Shown: positions 8,246 through 16,704 of the stretch, piece after piece
Layout: the number at the start of each line of letters is the position of its first letter
Numbering within the stretch: the first letter of the stretch is position 1
NCBI GenBank assembly: GCA_035601195.1
Contig: DATNOU010000159.1
Location: forward strand, 1 to 55,135
Direction: 5' to 3'
DNA: 55,135 bases
DNA from: JAIBJP01 sp035601195
GTDB taxonomy: Bacteria > Actinomycetota > Thermoleophilia > Gaiellales > Gaiellaceae
Translations under genes and position numbers: made by a program
Notes under the pieces: generated by a model
Database searches by the model: none
Told to the model about the DNA's origin: nothing
The model's input: only the letters and a program-made list of their open reading frames with translations

Positions 8246-9057
8246 TCCACGTACGGCCCGTTGAAGACGGGTACCTCGCCGTACGGCTGCCCCGCCATGA
8301 GCAGGAACCGCGTGCCGGGGGAGGCACCGGTGACCCTGAGCTCAGCACCGCGACCGAGGAGGACGAGCTGGGGAGGCTTCGCCCGCCGTCCGTTGGCACC
8401 GAAGGACGCCTCGCCTTCCAGTACATAGGCGAAGCCCTGGAACTCGGGCGGGATGGCTGTCGTGACCTCCCCGCCTTCCGGCAACTCGATGTCGAGGACG
8501 AGCGCGGGCGTCCCCAGACGAACGGGAGAGCCCTCGTCGACCAAGACCCGCACCGTCGCGTCGCCCTCCTGCCGTAGGGGGATCTGCTCCGCTTGCAGCA
8601 CCTGGGCGCTCGGCTCCATCTGCTTGTCTTTCCGGGCCAGATTCACCCACAAGAGGACGCCTCGAAACTCGGCATCGGCCTGGCCCTCCTCGAGCTCATC
8701 TGCTCCAATCGCCTCGGCGTGCCATACACCTCGCCCCGTCCGGAGCGCCAGGAGCGCGCCCTCGGCCAGTCGCGCCCGCTCCACGGCTCCGCCCGGCCCG
8801 GTGCTGTGGCCCGTGCTCACGGATCCCTCGAGGACGTACCAGAGGTTGTCGAAGCCCCGATGGGGATGCCTGGTGTCGACGCCCTTCAGGTCCGAGAGCC
8901 GGAGGCGACCTTCGTGGACAAGGATGAATGGATCGACCTGCTCATACGGCACTCCAGGGGAGGGCAGGGCCTCCAGGATGGGCTGCCCCATGACTTGGGT
9001 CCACGCTGCGTCCTCCACGAGGACGGCTTCGCGTTCCGTTGCAACTTGGCTCTTCAT
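8242..9057 (-). CDS. Pirin-family bicupin protein
   Basis: A 271-residue protein with two cupin halves, the pirin layout. The N-terminal half carries DTRHPHRGFDNLWYVLEG and GRGVWHAEAIG, which supply the His and Glu metal ligands of pirins. The C-terminal half (from about residue 150) has the PEFQGFAYVLEGEASFGAN strand pair without the metal set, as usual. Bacterial pirins include iron-dependent quercetinases and redox-linked regulators; the activity here is undetermined. It lies 33 bases downstream of the DUF5996 gene and is probably the last gene of the MarR-led operon. Confidence 0.9.
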   Translation of the reverse strand: MKSQVATEREAVLVEDAAWTQVMGQPILEALPSPGVPYEQVDPFILVHEGRLRLSDLKGVDTRHPHRGFDNLWYVLEGSVSTGHSTGPGGAVERARLAEGALLALRTGRGVWHAEAIGADELEEGQADAEFRGVLLWVNLARKDKQMEPSAQVLQAEQIPLRQEGDATVRVLVDEGSPVRLGTPALVLDIELPEGGEVTTAIPPEFQGFAYVLEGEASFGANGRRAKPPQLVLLGRGAELRVTGASPGTRFLLMAGQPYGEVPVFNGPYVD

Positions 9058-9090
9058 GCTTCCTTCTCCTTTCGGGCCTCTGGGGGCCCG

Positions 9091-10032
9091 CTATGCGCCG
9101 GGTCGAGGGTTGAAGACGGCCTCCGGTGGACACCAGCTCGAGCGCAGGCCCTCTGCGTCCCAGCCAGCCGTCGCCGCACCGGCGACGTAGGCGCTCTGGA
9201 GGAACTCGAGCAGGGTTCCGCGCGGGTCGGGCGAGTTCCGCACCTCGTCGTAAGGGAGGAGCGCGAGATGGCTCGAGCCGAACGGCTGCTGCCAGCTCGC
9301 CGCGTCGGGACGGAGGGGCTCCTCTGCGAGGCCGGCGGGCTCGGGCGCCGTATACGCGTAGAAGGCGGGCATGCGGACCTTCTGGTCGCCGGGCCAGAAG
9401 CCGAAGCTGATGACCTCGTGCGAGTAGGCCTCGCGTGTCACCCGGTCGGCGTTCGGGTTCTCAGGGGCGCGCCGGCCAGAGAAACGGGTCACGGCAATGT
9501 CGAAGCCGTGCCAGAAGACGTGCACCGGGCTGGTCTTGCCGCAGAACCAGCCCGCGAATTCCTGCAGTGTCCAGTCGATCCAGCGGAGCGCCTGCCAGAA
9601 CCGCACGACCGCCTCGCGATCGTACGACGCGTGCTCGGTGTCCTCAGGGAAGGGCGTCGTCACCGGAATCCCGAACGGCTCGGCCTTTTCCTCGACCTCG
9701 ATCTCAAGGCCGGCGAGCAGTGCGAATAAGCGCTCGTAGAAGACCGCAACCGAGAGGCCGTCCGCAAGCGAGAAGGAGTCCACCTCCCCACGGCTCGTGC
9801 GCACGACGAGCTCGTGGGCGACGAAGTCGAAGGAGACGTCGAAGTCCAAACCCTCGGAGCGAAGGCGACGCGTAGTCAGCCCTCGTGTGTCGACGTACAG
9901 AGGGACATTCCACCAGTGGTTTTGTGGTGGCGTCGCGGCCAGGCGCACCTTGCCGACGATCTGCGCCCAGAGGTGAAGCGTCTCTTTCGTCGGCTCCCAC
10001 GGCTCGAGCGCAAGCTCCGGCAGCTCGCTCAT
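9091..10032 (-). CDS. DUF5996-family protein
   Basis: A 313-residue protein, rich in aromatic residues, with motifs typical of this uncharacterised actinobacterial family: NHWWNVPLYVDTRGLTTRRL near residue 40, SPVHVFWHGFDIAVTRFSGR in the middle and SHEVISFGFWPGD and AFYAYTAPEPAG later. No signal peptide or membrane helix is seen. The start at 10032 is fixed by GGAGGCGGGAAC just upstream and by an ATGA overlap with the stop of the zinc-finger gene. Function unknown. Conserved histidines and tryptophans suggest an enzyme rather than a structural protein, but this is only inference. Confidence 0.85.
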   Translation of the reverse strand: MSELPELALEPWEPTKETLHLWAQIVGKVRLAATPPQNHWWNVPLYVDTRGLTTRRLRSEGLDFDVSFDFVAHELVVRTSRGEVDSFSLADGLSVAVFYERLFALLAGLEIEVEEKAEPFGIPVTTPFPEDTEHASYDREAVVRFWQALRWIDWTLQEFAGWFCGKTSPVHVFWHGFDIAVTRFSGRRAPENPNADRVTREAYSHEVISFGFWPGDQKVRMPAFYAYTAPEPAGLAEEPLRPDAASWQQPFGSSHLALLPYDEVRNSPDPRGTLLEFLQSAYVAGAATAGWDAEGLRSSWCPPEAVFNPRPGA

Positions 10033-10319
10033 GTTCCCGCCTCCGCGAGGTCGACTCGGAAGACGATCTCGTCCTCGTAGCACCAGCACCACTCCTCCCC
10101 CGCCTCGAGGGAGCGGATGATGGGGTGCTGGGACGATCGGGCGTGCGCTGTGGCATGGCGGTTTGGCGAGGAGTCACAGCAGCCGACGTGCCCGCAGGTG
10201 AGACAGCGGCGTAGATGGACCCATTGGCCGCCGATGCGCAGGCAGTCCTCGCAGCCCGGGACGCTCTCGGGCAGAGAGGTCACCTGAATCATGTCGAGAT
10301 GCGCGCATAGATCCGTCAT
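10029..10319 (-). CDS. UBP-type zinc finger protein
   Basis: A 96-residue protein that is almost wholly one Zf-UBP domain. The zinc ligands are visible in order: C5 and H7 in CAHLD, CEDC (about 23-26), CLTCGHVGCCDSS (about 39-50), the histidines of NRHATAHAR and SQHPII, and WCWCYED. Eukaryotic relatives bind ubiquitin C termini; the partner of the bacterial forms is unknown, and they are often found next to thioredoxin-like or antiporter genes, as here. It overlaps the DsbA-like gene before it and the DUF5996 gene after it by ATGA, which means tight translational coupling. Confidence 0.92.
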   Translation of the reverse strand: MTDLCAHLDMIQVTSLPESVPGCEDCLRIGGQWVHLRRCLTCGHVGCCDSSPNRHATAHARSSQHPIIRSLEAGEEWCWCYEDEIVFRVDLAEAGT

Positions 10320-10846
10320 TTGCTCTCCTCTCCATTGGGAGCGAGCGCCCGGCGGAGCTCCGCCCGCTCGAAGGAGCCGTGGTACGGGAGGCCGTCGACG
10401 AAGATCGTCGGCGTACCGGCGGCGCCGCTTGCCAGGGCGCTCGAGCGGTCGGCCTCGACCCGGTCGAGATGGACATGCGCCTCGAGCTCTCGCCGGAACC
10501 GCTCGACGTCCAACCCGATCTCGTTTGCGTACCGTTCGAGGTCCGCTCTCTCGAGCGCTTTCTGGCGGCGGAAGAGGAGATCGTGCATCGGCCAGAAGCG
10601 CCCCTGCGCGGCTGCCGCCTCGCTCGCCTCCGCCGCGGCGAGCGCGTGTGGATGAATCTCGACGAGCGGGAAGTGGCGGAAGACGAACCGGAAGGGAACG
10701 CCGTCGGCTTCGAGGAACTGGACGCTTCGGTAGGCGATGCGTGTGTACGGGCATTCGTAGTCGCCGAAGATGAGGAGCGTCGGCCCGCGTGAGCCGCGCA
10801 CGTGGTCGCGCGACTCGGCGACCTCGGGGACGAGGGCCGTGGTCAC
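10316..10846 (-). CDS. DsbA-family thioredoxin-fold protein with CPYT active site
   Basis: A 176-residue DsbA/FrnE-like protein. TLLIFGDYECPYTRIAYRSV places the active-site motif near residues 31-34, a helical insertion follows (FWPMHDLLFRRQKALERADL), and SGAAGTPTIFVDGLPYHG carries the cis-proline. The motif is CPYT, so the second, resolving cysteine of CxxC is replaced by Thr; such proteins act as monothiol isomerases or transferases rather than oxidases. No signal peptide is visible, suggesting a cytoplasmic role. GTG at 10846 overlaps the MarR stop (GTGA). A paralogous domain with intact CPYC is fused to NhaA just upstream. Confidence 0.9.
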   Translation of the reverse strand: MTTALVPEVAESRDHVRGSRGPTLLIFGDYECPYTRIAYRSVQFLEADGVPFRFVFRHFPLVEIHPHALAAAEASEAAAAQGRFWPMHDLLFRRQKALERADLERYANEIGLDVERFRRELEAHVHLDRVEADRSSALASGAAGTPTIFVDGLPYHGSFERAELRRALAPNGEESK

Positions 10847-11331
10847 GGCCCTAGCACTGCCCTCCAGATTGCGGCCAGCTGCTTCGTCTGCTCGTCCGAG
10901 AGACGCTCGAGGAAGCGCTCCTTGACGCCGGCGACGTGGGTCGGCGTAGCATCCGCGACTACCTCGAAACCGCGGTCGGTGAGTCGCGCGTACATCTGAC
11001 GCAGGTCGACCACGCCGCGCTCCCGCTCCACGAGCCCGTCTCGCTCGAGTCGCTCGACCAACCGGGTCAACCCGCTGCGGCTGAGGACGACCGCGTCCGC
11101 GAGCTCGAACATCCGGAGCCGCCGGTCGGGGGCGAGGCTGAGCTGAATGAGCACGTCGTACGAGGTGAGCGGGAGCCCGTGCCCTCGCTCCAGCTCCGCA
11201 TCGAGCCCCCGCACGATCTGGGCGTGAGCCTGGAGGAAGCCGGCCCAGGCGGCGAGCTGCTCGGGCGCGAGCTCTCGCCAGGCTTGGAACTGAGCGGCCG
11301 CCGCAGCAGCGCGATCGGTAGCGTTGCGCAT
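10843..11331 (-). CDS. MarR-family transcriptional regulator
   Basis: A 162-residue winged-helix regulator: LPLTSYDVLIQLSLAPDRRL, FELADAVVLSRSGLTRLVER (recognition helix) and DGLVERERGVVDLRQMYARL (wing), with dimerisation helices at both ends. ATG at 11331 is preferred; GTG at 11343 would lie within the operator-like palindrome. It heads an operon with the DsbA-like, zinc-finger and DUF5996 genes, joined by 4-base overlaps, and probably represses itself through the palindrome at 11341-11363. It lacks cysteines in the DNA-binding core, so a ligand rather than a thiol switch may be the signal. Confidence 0.92.
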   Translation of the reverse strand: MRNATDRAAAAAAQFQAWRELAPEQLAAWAGFLQAHAQIVRGLDAELERGHGLPLTSYDVLIQLSLAPDRRLRMFELADAVVLSRSGLTRLVERLERDGLVERERGVVDLRQMYARLTDRGFEVVADATPTHVAGVKERFLERLSDEQTKQLAAIWRAVLGP

Positions 11332-11340
11332 GCAACTCAA

Positions 11341-11363
11341 CACTACCTACTCGAGAGGTAGTG
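11341..11363. promoter_or_regulatory. Operator-like palindrome upstream of MarR operon
   Basis: CACTACCT and AGGTAGTG form a perfect 8-bp inverted repeat around a 7-base centre (ACTCGAG). It lies 10 bases upstream of the likely MarR start and between that operon and the end of the NhaA-DsbA gene. Size and position fit an autoregulatory MarR site. Confidence 0.7.
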
Positions 11364-11384
11364 ACCTGGAGCCGAGCCTGATGC

Positions 11385-13136
11385 TCAGTCGGCGATCGTG
11401 GTCGCGAGCGCCTGCGCCCCGGCCACACGCACGGCCGCCGACAGTGTGGCGATGTCATAGGCGCCGTAATGGCGGCGACCATTGATGAAGAAGGTGGGCG
11501 TGCCGGAGACGCCGCTGAGGTCGGCGCTATCGACATCCTCGGCGACGCGGGCGGCGCCGGCGTGGGCGCGGAGGGCGTTCGTGAAGCTTTCGAGGTCGAG
11601 TCCGAGCTGCTCGGCGTAGCCCATCAGATCCGGCGGGCGGAGCGCGCCCTGGTTGCCGAGCAGGAGATCGTGCATTTCCCAGAAGGCCCCCTGGTCGGCC
11701 GCGGCTTCGGCGGCTTCCGCGGCGAGCTGGGCGCGAGGGTGGACGTCGTTCAGCGGCAGATGGCGCCAGACGTAGCGGACGTCGCCGAAATCGCGGAGGA
11801 GCTCCCGGACGACTGGTTCCGCCCGCCCGCAGTAAGGGCATTCGAAGTCGCCGTACTCGACAACCGTGACCGGAGCGTTGATCGGCCCACGCACGTGGTC
11901 ACGCTCCGGGTCGACGTCGATGTAGAGGTCGACAAGCGGCTCGGCGGTTCCGAGGAGGGCGCGGATCCGCAGCCGTCGGGGCAGCAGCGCCGTGGCCCGG
12001 AACAGCAGCCAGGTGATGAGCGCCGCCCCGAGCGCGGCGCTGAGAATGCCGAGCTTCGCCTCCTCGAGCTGGCGCCCGTCGAAGGCGAGTGTCGCGACCA
12101 GCAGCGCGACCGTGAAGCCGATTCCAGCGATCGTACCGCCGCCGGCAACGGCAGCCCAGCCTACCGGCGGCCGCAGCCGTCCCCGCGTCAGGCGCGTCAG
12201 GAGCCACGAGCAGCCGAGAATGCCAACGGGCTTGCCGACGACGTAGCCGACCAAGATCCCGAGCGTTATCGGCGAGCTGAAAGCTCGTGACAGGAAGCCG
12301 CCGTCGACCGCGATCCCAGCGTTCGCTAGCGCGAAGAGAGGGACGATCACATAGCTCGTCCAGGGGTGGAAGAGCTGTTGCAGCCGTTCGTTGGCCGGCG
12401 TCGCCGATCTGAGCTCGACTCCGGCCACGCGTGCCAGTTCTGCAGTGGGTTGCTCGCGGAACTCGCGGAAGCGCTCCGTCGCCCGCTCGAGATTCGAGCG
12501 CGAAGCGGTGAACGCGTAGGCCAAGAGGCCCAGTGCGAGGCCGATGACGACTGGCTCGACGCCCGACTTGAGTAGGCTCACCCAAGCGGCGGTCCCGAGT
12601 ACCACACAGATCAGACCGGGCCGAAATCGGAGACTACGCGCGACGAGAACAGCTGCGAAGAAGGCGACGGCCGCCAGGAGCGGCACGACGCGAAGCGCCT
12701 CCGTGTAGACGGTCGCGATGACGACGAGCGCGACGATGTCGTCCACGACCACGACCGTGAGCATGAACGCCCGCAGACGGTCGGGAAAGCGCGGGCCGAC
12801 GAGCGCGAGCAGGCCAAGCGCAAAGGCGGTGTCCGTCGACATTACGATCCCCCAGCCGCCTGCGGACGAGCGTCCGGCATTGAAGGCGAGGTAGATGGCG
12901 ACCGCCACCACCATGCCGCCGATCCCCGCCAGCAGGGGCAGGGCGAAGCGCCGCCGCTCCCGCAACTCGCCCAGGTCGAATTCGCGGCGAGCTTCGAGCC
13001 CGATGACGAAGAAGAAGAACGTCATCAGACCGCTGTTCACCCAGTGACGAAGATCTAAGGCGACGCCTGCGCCGCCAAGATCGATCGAAAGCCGCGTCCC
13101 CCAGAGCGAGTCGTAGGAGGACGCGTGGACATTCAC
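11385..13136 (-). CDS. nhaA: Na+/H+ antiporter NhaA fused to a DsbA-like thioredoxin domain
   Basis: From the first standard start (GTG 13136) the protein has 583 residues. Residues 1-395 are NhaA: SGLMTFFFFVIGLEARREF, MSTDTAFALGLLALVGPRFP and TVVVVDDIVALVVIA, with the paired aspartates VVVDD needed for ion exchange. Residues about 405-583 form a DsbA domain with VVEYGDFECPYCGRAEPVVR (CPYC near residue 432) and VSGTPTFFINGRRHYG (cis-Pro). Coding similarity continues upstream of 13136 in the same frame (PLREFLRTETGGAAVLLAAA, the NhaA first helix), but no ATG, GTG or TTG is available there; ACG at 13290-13292 is in frame just where a start is expected. The membrane part exchanges Na+ for protons; the thioredoxin domain follows the last helix. 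Confidence 0.9.
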   Translation of the reverse strand: MNVHASSYDSLWGTRLSIDLGGAGVALDLRHWVNSGLMTFFFFVIGLEARREFDLGELRERRRFALPLLAGIGGMVVAVAIYLAFNAGRSSAGGWGIVMSTDTAFALGLLALVGPRFPDRLRAFMLTVVVVDDIVALVVIATVYTEALRVVPLLAAVAFFAAVLVARSLRFRPGLICVVLGTAAWVSLLKSGVEPVVIGLALGLLAYAFTASRSNLERATERFREFREQPTAELARVAGVELRSATPANERLQQLFHPWTSYVIVPLFALANAGIAVDGGFLSRAFSSPITLGILVGYVVGKPVGILGCSWLLTRLTRGRLRPPVGWAAVAGGGTIAGIGFTVALLVATLAFDGRQLEEAKLGILSAALGAALITWLLFRATALLPRRLRIRALLGTAEPLVDLYIDVDPERDHVRGPINAPVTVVEYGDFECPYCGRAEPVVRELLRDFGDVRYVWRHLPLNDVHPRAQLAAEAAEAAADQGAFWEMHDLLLGNQGALRPPDLMGYAEQLGLDLESFTNALRAHAGAARVAEDVDSADLSGVSGTPTFFINGRRHYGAYDIATLSAAVRVAGAQALATTIAD

Positions 13137-13281
13137 CCAGATGAGTGCCGCGACGGCAGCGGCCAGCAGGACCGCGGCGCCGCCCGTCTCCGTGCGCAGG
13201 AACTCGCGCAGTGGCGTCTCCAGGCTCCGCGCCCACGCCGTGCGACCCGTGAACGGCGACGGCCGACCGTTCGGATCGCCG

Positions 13282-13524
13282 CTACTGCTCGTAGCGCTCC
13301 ACCACCTCCGGCCCTCTGACGTCGGCTGCGTCCGGGTCGCGACCGGCGTCGCGGAGCGCGCGGCGCTGGCGCAGCAGATCCCAGCACTGGTCGAGCGAGA
13401 CCTTCACTGCTTGCAAGCGCTGTCTGTCTTCCTCGGTCGCGTTGCCCGCCGACTCTCGCTCCCACAGCGCGTGCTCCTCGGCCACGAGTTGCTCGATCGT
13501 TCCGTGGATTTGAGGATCCTCCAT
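13282..13524 (-). CDS. DUF2630-family small protein
   Basis: An 80-residue charged helical protein: IHGTIEQLVAEEHALWERES, then LQAVKVSLDQCWDLLRQRRA, the hallmark DQCWDLLRQRRA of DUF2630, and a C-terminal DAADVRGPEVVERYEQ. ATG at 13524 is chosen because GAGGAGGG lies 7 bases upstream; an earlier ATG at 13542 has no such site. Function unknown; actinobacterial. Its stop lies within the region where the NhaA fusion should start, so the two are probably one transcript. Confidence 0.88.
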   Translation of the reverse strand: MEDPQIHGTIEQLVAEEHALWERESAGNATEEDRQRLQAVKVSLDQCWDLLRQRRALRDAGRDPDAADVRGPEVVERYEQ

Positions 13525-13739
13525 CAAGCCCTCCTCCGACATCGGGTCGCCCTGCGTCGATTCTCTGTTCTCAGGACAACCGCGAATCTCAAGGCCCTAT
13601 TCCGCTCTGGGCCGGAGCGCGATGCTGGCGGCGGGTCTCGAAAAATGTCCCGTTGGAGGTTAGAAGAGGACTGCTCTTGGCAGTCTTCCGACGATCACGA
13701 GCCCGTTGACGACGACCACGTCGTTGACGGCGCAGCTCA

Positions 13740-14635
13740 TCAGGTCACGGCGACCGGGACCGTCAGCTCCACGGTGAGGCCAGCGTCGATGCTTCCGGTG
13801 ACCCGCCCGAGTTCTTGCGCGCCTCCGTCGTCGCCGAAGACGTTGTCTGACGCCAGGCTGACCTGCCGGAGGTTGGCGGCGCTCTGCTCGTAGCCCGCCG
13901 TCGCGTACACGGCCGTGCAGGTGGTCTTGGGAGAGCAAGTTGCGACGTTGCGATCCTCTTGGCGGCGTCGGTCGCCGCTCCGAGGCTCGGATAGACCTCG
14001 AAATGGATGTGCGGCCAACGGCCTGCGTAGCAGGCTGGATAGATGCTCGTGAAGGTCACGATCCCGTCGGCGTCTGCCTCTTGCACTCCACGCAGGTAGT
14101 TCTGATCGGTGACGCCGTAGAGCGAGTAGTTCCCGTCACGGTCGCAATGCCAGAGGTAGACAGCCGCGTTGGCGAGGGGTGCGCAGCCGTTCGCCGTGTC
14201 CTCGACGGCGAGCAAGATCGTCAACGGGACACCCGCAGCAGTGCCGGTAAGCTCACCGAAGCTCGATCGGATGTCGCGGCGGACGATGCCGCTTTGGTTG
14301 AGCACGTCCGGGCCGTTTGTGCCGTCGGCAGGATAGGGCCCCGCCGTCTCCTCGGGGATGGGAGCACAGCCCGCCGTACCGGTGCCTGCCCCGGCGGAAG
14401 CTCCTGACGCCGCCGTGCCCCCCGAGCTCTTGGAGGACGTTCCACAGCCAGCGAGTAGCAGCCCCGCGCCCAAGCTGGCCGCGCCCACCAGCTTGAGCAT
14501 CCCGCGCCGGTCCAAAAGCGTCTCGAGGTCGAACGCGAGCCCTTGATCGAAAAGTTCTTCGTCCGGATTCGCCCGCGGTCGCCTTTCAAGCGCCCGAAGG
14601 TGCTCGGCTAGAGCGGTTGAGTCATGTTCCGGCAT
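13740..14635 (-). pseudogene. Intradiol ring-cleavage dioxygenase-like Tat lipoprotein, frameshifted
   Basis: The N-terminal part has a twin-arginine, lipobox leader (DRRGMLKLVGAASLG, ending LLLAGC) and then ETAGPYPADG, AAVYLWHCDRDGNYSLYG and GRWPHIHFEVY, which supply the Tyr and His iron ligands of intradiol dioxygenases. After IATSQLALP the frame continues wrongly; the expected C terminus (KTTCTAVYATAGYEQSAANL to VELTVPVAVT) lies in another frame and ends at 13740. One missing base near 13929-13931 (a CCC run) explains this. Exported intradiol enzymes of this type cleave catechol-like aromatics or act on biopolymers. It may be a true pseudogene or a sequencing error. Confidence 0.8.
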
Positions 14636-15033
14636 GAGCCTCCTGATCTCGGCCGAGTGCGACCGTTGGGAGGCACGTTAGAACCCGATCGTGAAGGCCA
14701 CCTAAGAATGAGCGGTAAGCGCGGAGCGGCCGAAGGGCCCATCCCCGTCTGCCCGTCTGTGCATGGAGCGGGCAGACACAGCCGTAGGCCGTGCTCCGGT
14801 TCGGCGCAGTCAGTTCTTGAACTGTGAGCGAAGACCGGCCACTGCGACCGTTCCCCAACCAAGGCACCACATTGCGACGATTGCAAAGGTCATCTCTGGT
14901 TAACGAGACGAGCGAAGGGCGGGGCGTCTTCCTCCTGAGTGGGCCGGCCGGCTTCAAGCGCAGGCGCGCTCAAGCGAGCCCGGGACGCCGTCGCTACTCG
15001 CGTCCCTCGATGAAGCGTGCGAGCATCCGGTGG
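14636..15033. other. Interval of 398 bases without a gene; one inverted repeat
   Basis: No convincing coding frame on either strand. It must hold the promoter of the dioxygenase gene. A 9-bp perfect inverted repeat, GTCTGCCCG at 14747-14755 and CGGGCAGAC at 14769-14777 with a 13-base loop, is the only structured element seen; no T-run follows it, so its role as a terminator is doubtful. Confidence 0.4.
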
Positions 15034-16077
15034 CTAGACGTCCTCCCGGATCAGCTCCATCGTCGAGCAGTGGATGCCGCCACCGTTCTTCTGGATCTCA
15101 TCGTAGGGAATGCGGACCACCTCGACTCCACGCCGTTCCAGGCGCTCGGCTGTTTGCGGATAGCGGTCGCACATCAGCACCCGGCCGGGACTGAGGGCGA
15201 GGGAGTTTATCGCCCAGAGCTCGTCGGGATGGCACCAGATGGGTTCGATCCCGAGCTCGGAAAGGCGCTCGAGAAACCAGCACGGAAGGCCGGGCGCATG
15301 CACCAGCGCCTTGTCGACGTCCAGCATCCCGAAGGCTCCGTCGAGGTGGATGGAGAAGCCGGCCATAGGAACGACGAGGAGCTCGATTCCGAGCCACCGA
15401 AGTATCTCCTCCAGCTGCTTCGCTCCCTCCTCGTTGCAGCGGATGGAGGTCCCGAACGCCGCCACCTTTGGCGTCAATTTGGCAAACGAGCCGCCCTCCA
15501 CCAACCCGAAGCCCGTAATCGTTCTCAGAATCGGCACGCCAAGCGAGGCGACCGCACGCGTAACGCTCTGCTCCTCTCCCCGGCGCATCCGAGGGGCGAG
15601 CCTCCCGATGATTGCCCCGCCGGGGAGGGTCACGAGAGGGTCGCGCGTGTACATCGCCTTCGAGAAGTGGGTCGAGATCGGCTCGGCGAAGTGAACCTCC
15701 ACCCCCTCGTTCTCGAGGGCACCGACCAGCCCGTCGTACTGTCGTCGTATGAGCGGGAGATCGGGCGGCTGGTCGCTCTCCCAGTACCAGCCCTCCTCGG
15801 GATCGACGAGAGCCTGCATTGCGGGATTCCAGCCGTCCGCGCGGATCCGCTCCAGCTCTTCACCCGGGCGGCGCAGCAGAACCGCGCGGAGGCGTCCCAC
15901 CTCGCTGTTCGCACCCCACCGCGCGCCCCAGACTCTCTCGAGCTCCTCTGGAGTCTCGAAGGAGGGCTCCGGGAGGGGCGGAAACAGGCTCTGGTGGTAG
16001 GCCTCGGGCAGGACGTCCGGAGCCACGGACACATCGCCGCTTCCCGTGACCGCCGGCAGATCGTTTCGGGATCGCAT
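15034..16077 (-). CDS. Arginine deiminase / dimethylarginine hydrolase-fold enzyme
   Basis: A 347-residue pentein-fold protein. AMYTRDPLVTLPGGAIIG is the substrate-binding loop, GFGLVEGGSFAKL the second conserved segment, GFSIHLDGAFGMLDVDKALV carries the catalytic His, and KNGGGIHCSTMELIRED holds the nucleophilic Cys 11 residues from the end. All catalytic positions are present. Members hydrolyse or transfer guanidino groups of arginine, methylarginine or agmatine; the exact substrate is not readable. ATG at 16077 is used; an upstream ATG at 16182 would add 35 low-complexity residues. No arginine-pathway neighbours are present. Confidence 0.88.
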   Translation of the reverse strand: MRSRNDLPAVTGSGDVSVAPDVLPEAYHQSLFPPLPEPSFETPEELERVWGARWGANSEVGRLRAVLLRRPGEELERIRADGWNPAMQALVDPEEGWYWESDQPPDLPLIRRQYDGLVGALENEGVEVHFAEPISTHFSKAMYTRDPLVTLPGGAIIGRLAPRMRRGEEQSVTRAVASLGVPILRTITGFGLVEGGSFAKLTPKVAAFGTSIRCNEEGAKQLEEILRWLGIELLVVPMAGFSIHLDGAFGMLDVDKALVHAPGLPCWFLERLSELGIEPIWCHPDELWAINSLALSPGRVLMCDRYPQTAERLERRGVEVVRIPYDEIQKNGGGIHCSTMELIREDV

Positions 16078-16214
16078 CGTAGGGCCTTGCTCGGCTCGGA
16101 ACGAATCAGCCGAGCGACGGGATCCTAACGCCGCGCTCCCCCAACGCCTTCGGCGGCCGTCCGCACCCGACCCGGTATTCATCCCAGAGAGCGAAAGACG
16201 CCCAGCTTCTGAAA

Positions 16215-16704
16215 TTGGGCTCGCATGCCGAAGAGGAACATGTGGAGACCACGCTTCGAGCGGGGGCGAGCCGAAGCGATGGGCTGAGGGGCTACTGCCT
16301 CAGTCCTCGCCGACCTGGATACTGGTTCGCCGCTTCGGTGATCGCCAGCGCCTATGCGGCCGCAGCGAAGTTCGGGATCAGCCTTCCTGTCGCCGACGGT
16401 GTCATAACGCCCGTCTGGGCGCCGACCGGAATCGCCCTGGCCGCACTCCTGCTCCTCGGCCTACCGCCTCTGGCCGGCGGTGGCGCTCGCCGCCTTCCTC
16501 GTCAACGCCACAAGCGGCGTTTCGCTCGCCCTGGCAGCAGGCATCTCAGTTGGCAACACGTTCGAAGCCATCGCTGGCGCCTACCTTCTCCGCCGCTTTC
16601 GCTTCGATCCCAGGTTCGCCCGGGTCCGCGACGTGCTCCTCTTCGTGGTTCTAGGGGCGAGGGCAGGGTCTCGGCGACGGGGACTCCGAAGCGAAAGCTG
16701 CTAG
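16215..16704 (+). pseudogene. MASE1 membrane-sensor domain, truncated and frameshifted
   Basis: The first frame encodes GYWFAASVIASAYAAAAKFG and VITPVWAPTGIALAALLLLG, the first helices of a MASE1 sensor. The next helices (RLWPAVALAAFLVNATSGVS, ISVGNTFEAIAGAYLLRRF, RVRDVLLFVVLGA) continue in another frame, a shift near 16463. After FVVLGA the similarity is lost and a stop follows at 16702-16704. Full MASE1 proteins have about eight helices and a kinase or GGDEF output domain; neither remains. The 3' end abuts the subtilase gene end, which suggests a rearrangement removed the rest. Confidence 0.75.

Noticed and set aside
13660..13738. 26-codon minus-strand frame (MSCAVNDVVVVNGLVIVGRL)
   Set aside because: Hydrophobic but very short, with no ribosome site and no context.
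14824..16128. 434-codon plus-strand frame opposite the arginine-deiminase-fold gene
   Set aside because: The minus strand holds all catalytic motifs; the plus frame is an Arg/His/Glu-rich shadow typical of high-GC antisense reading.
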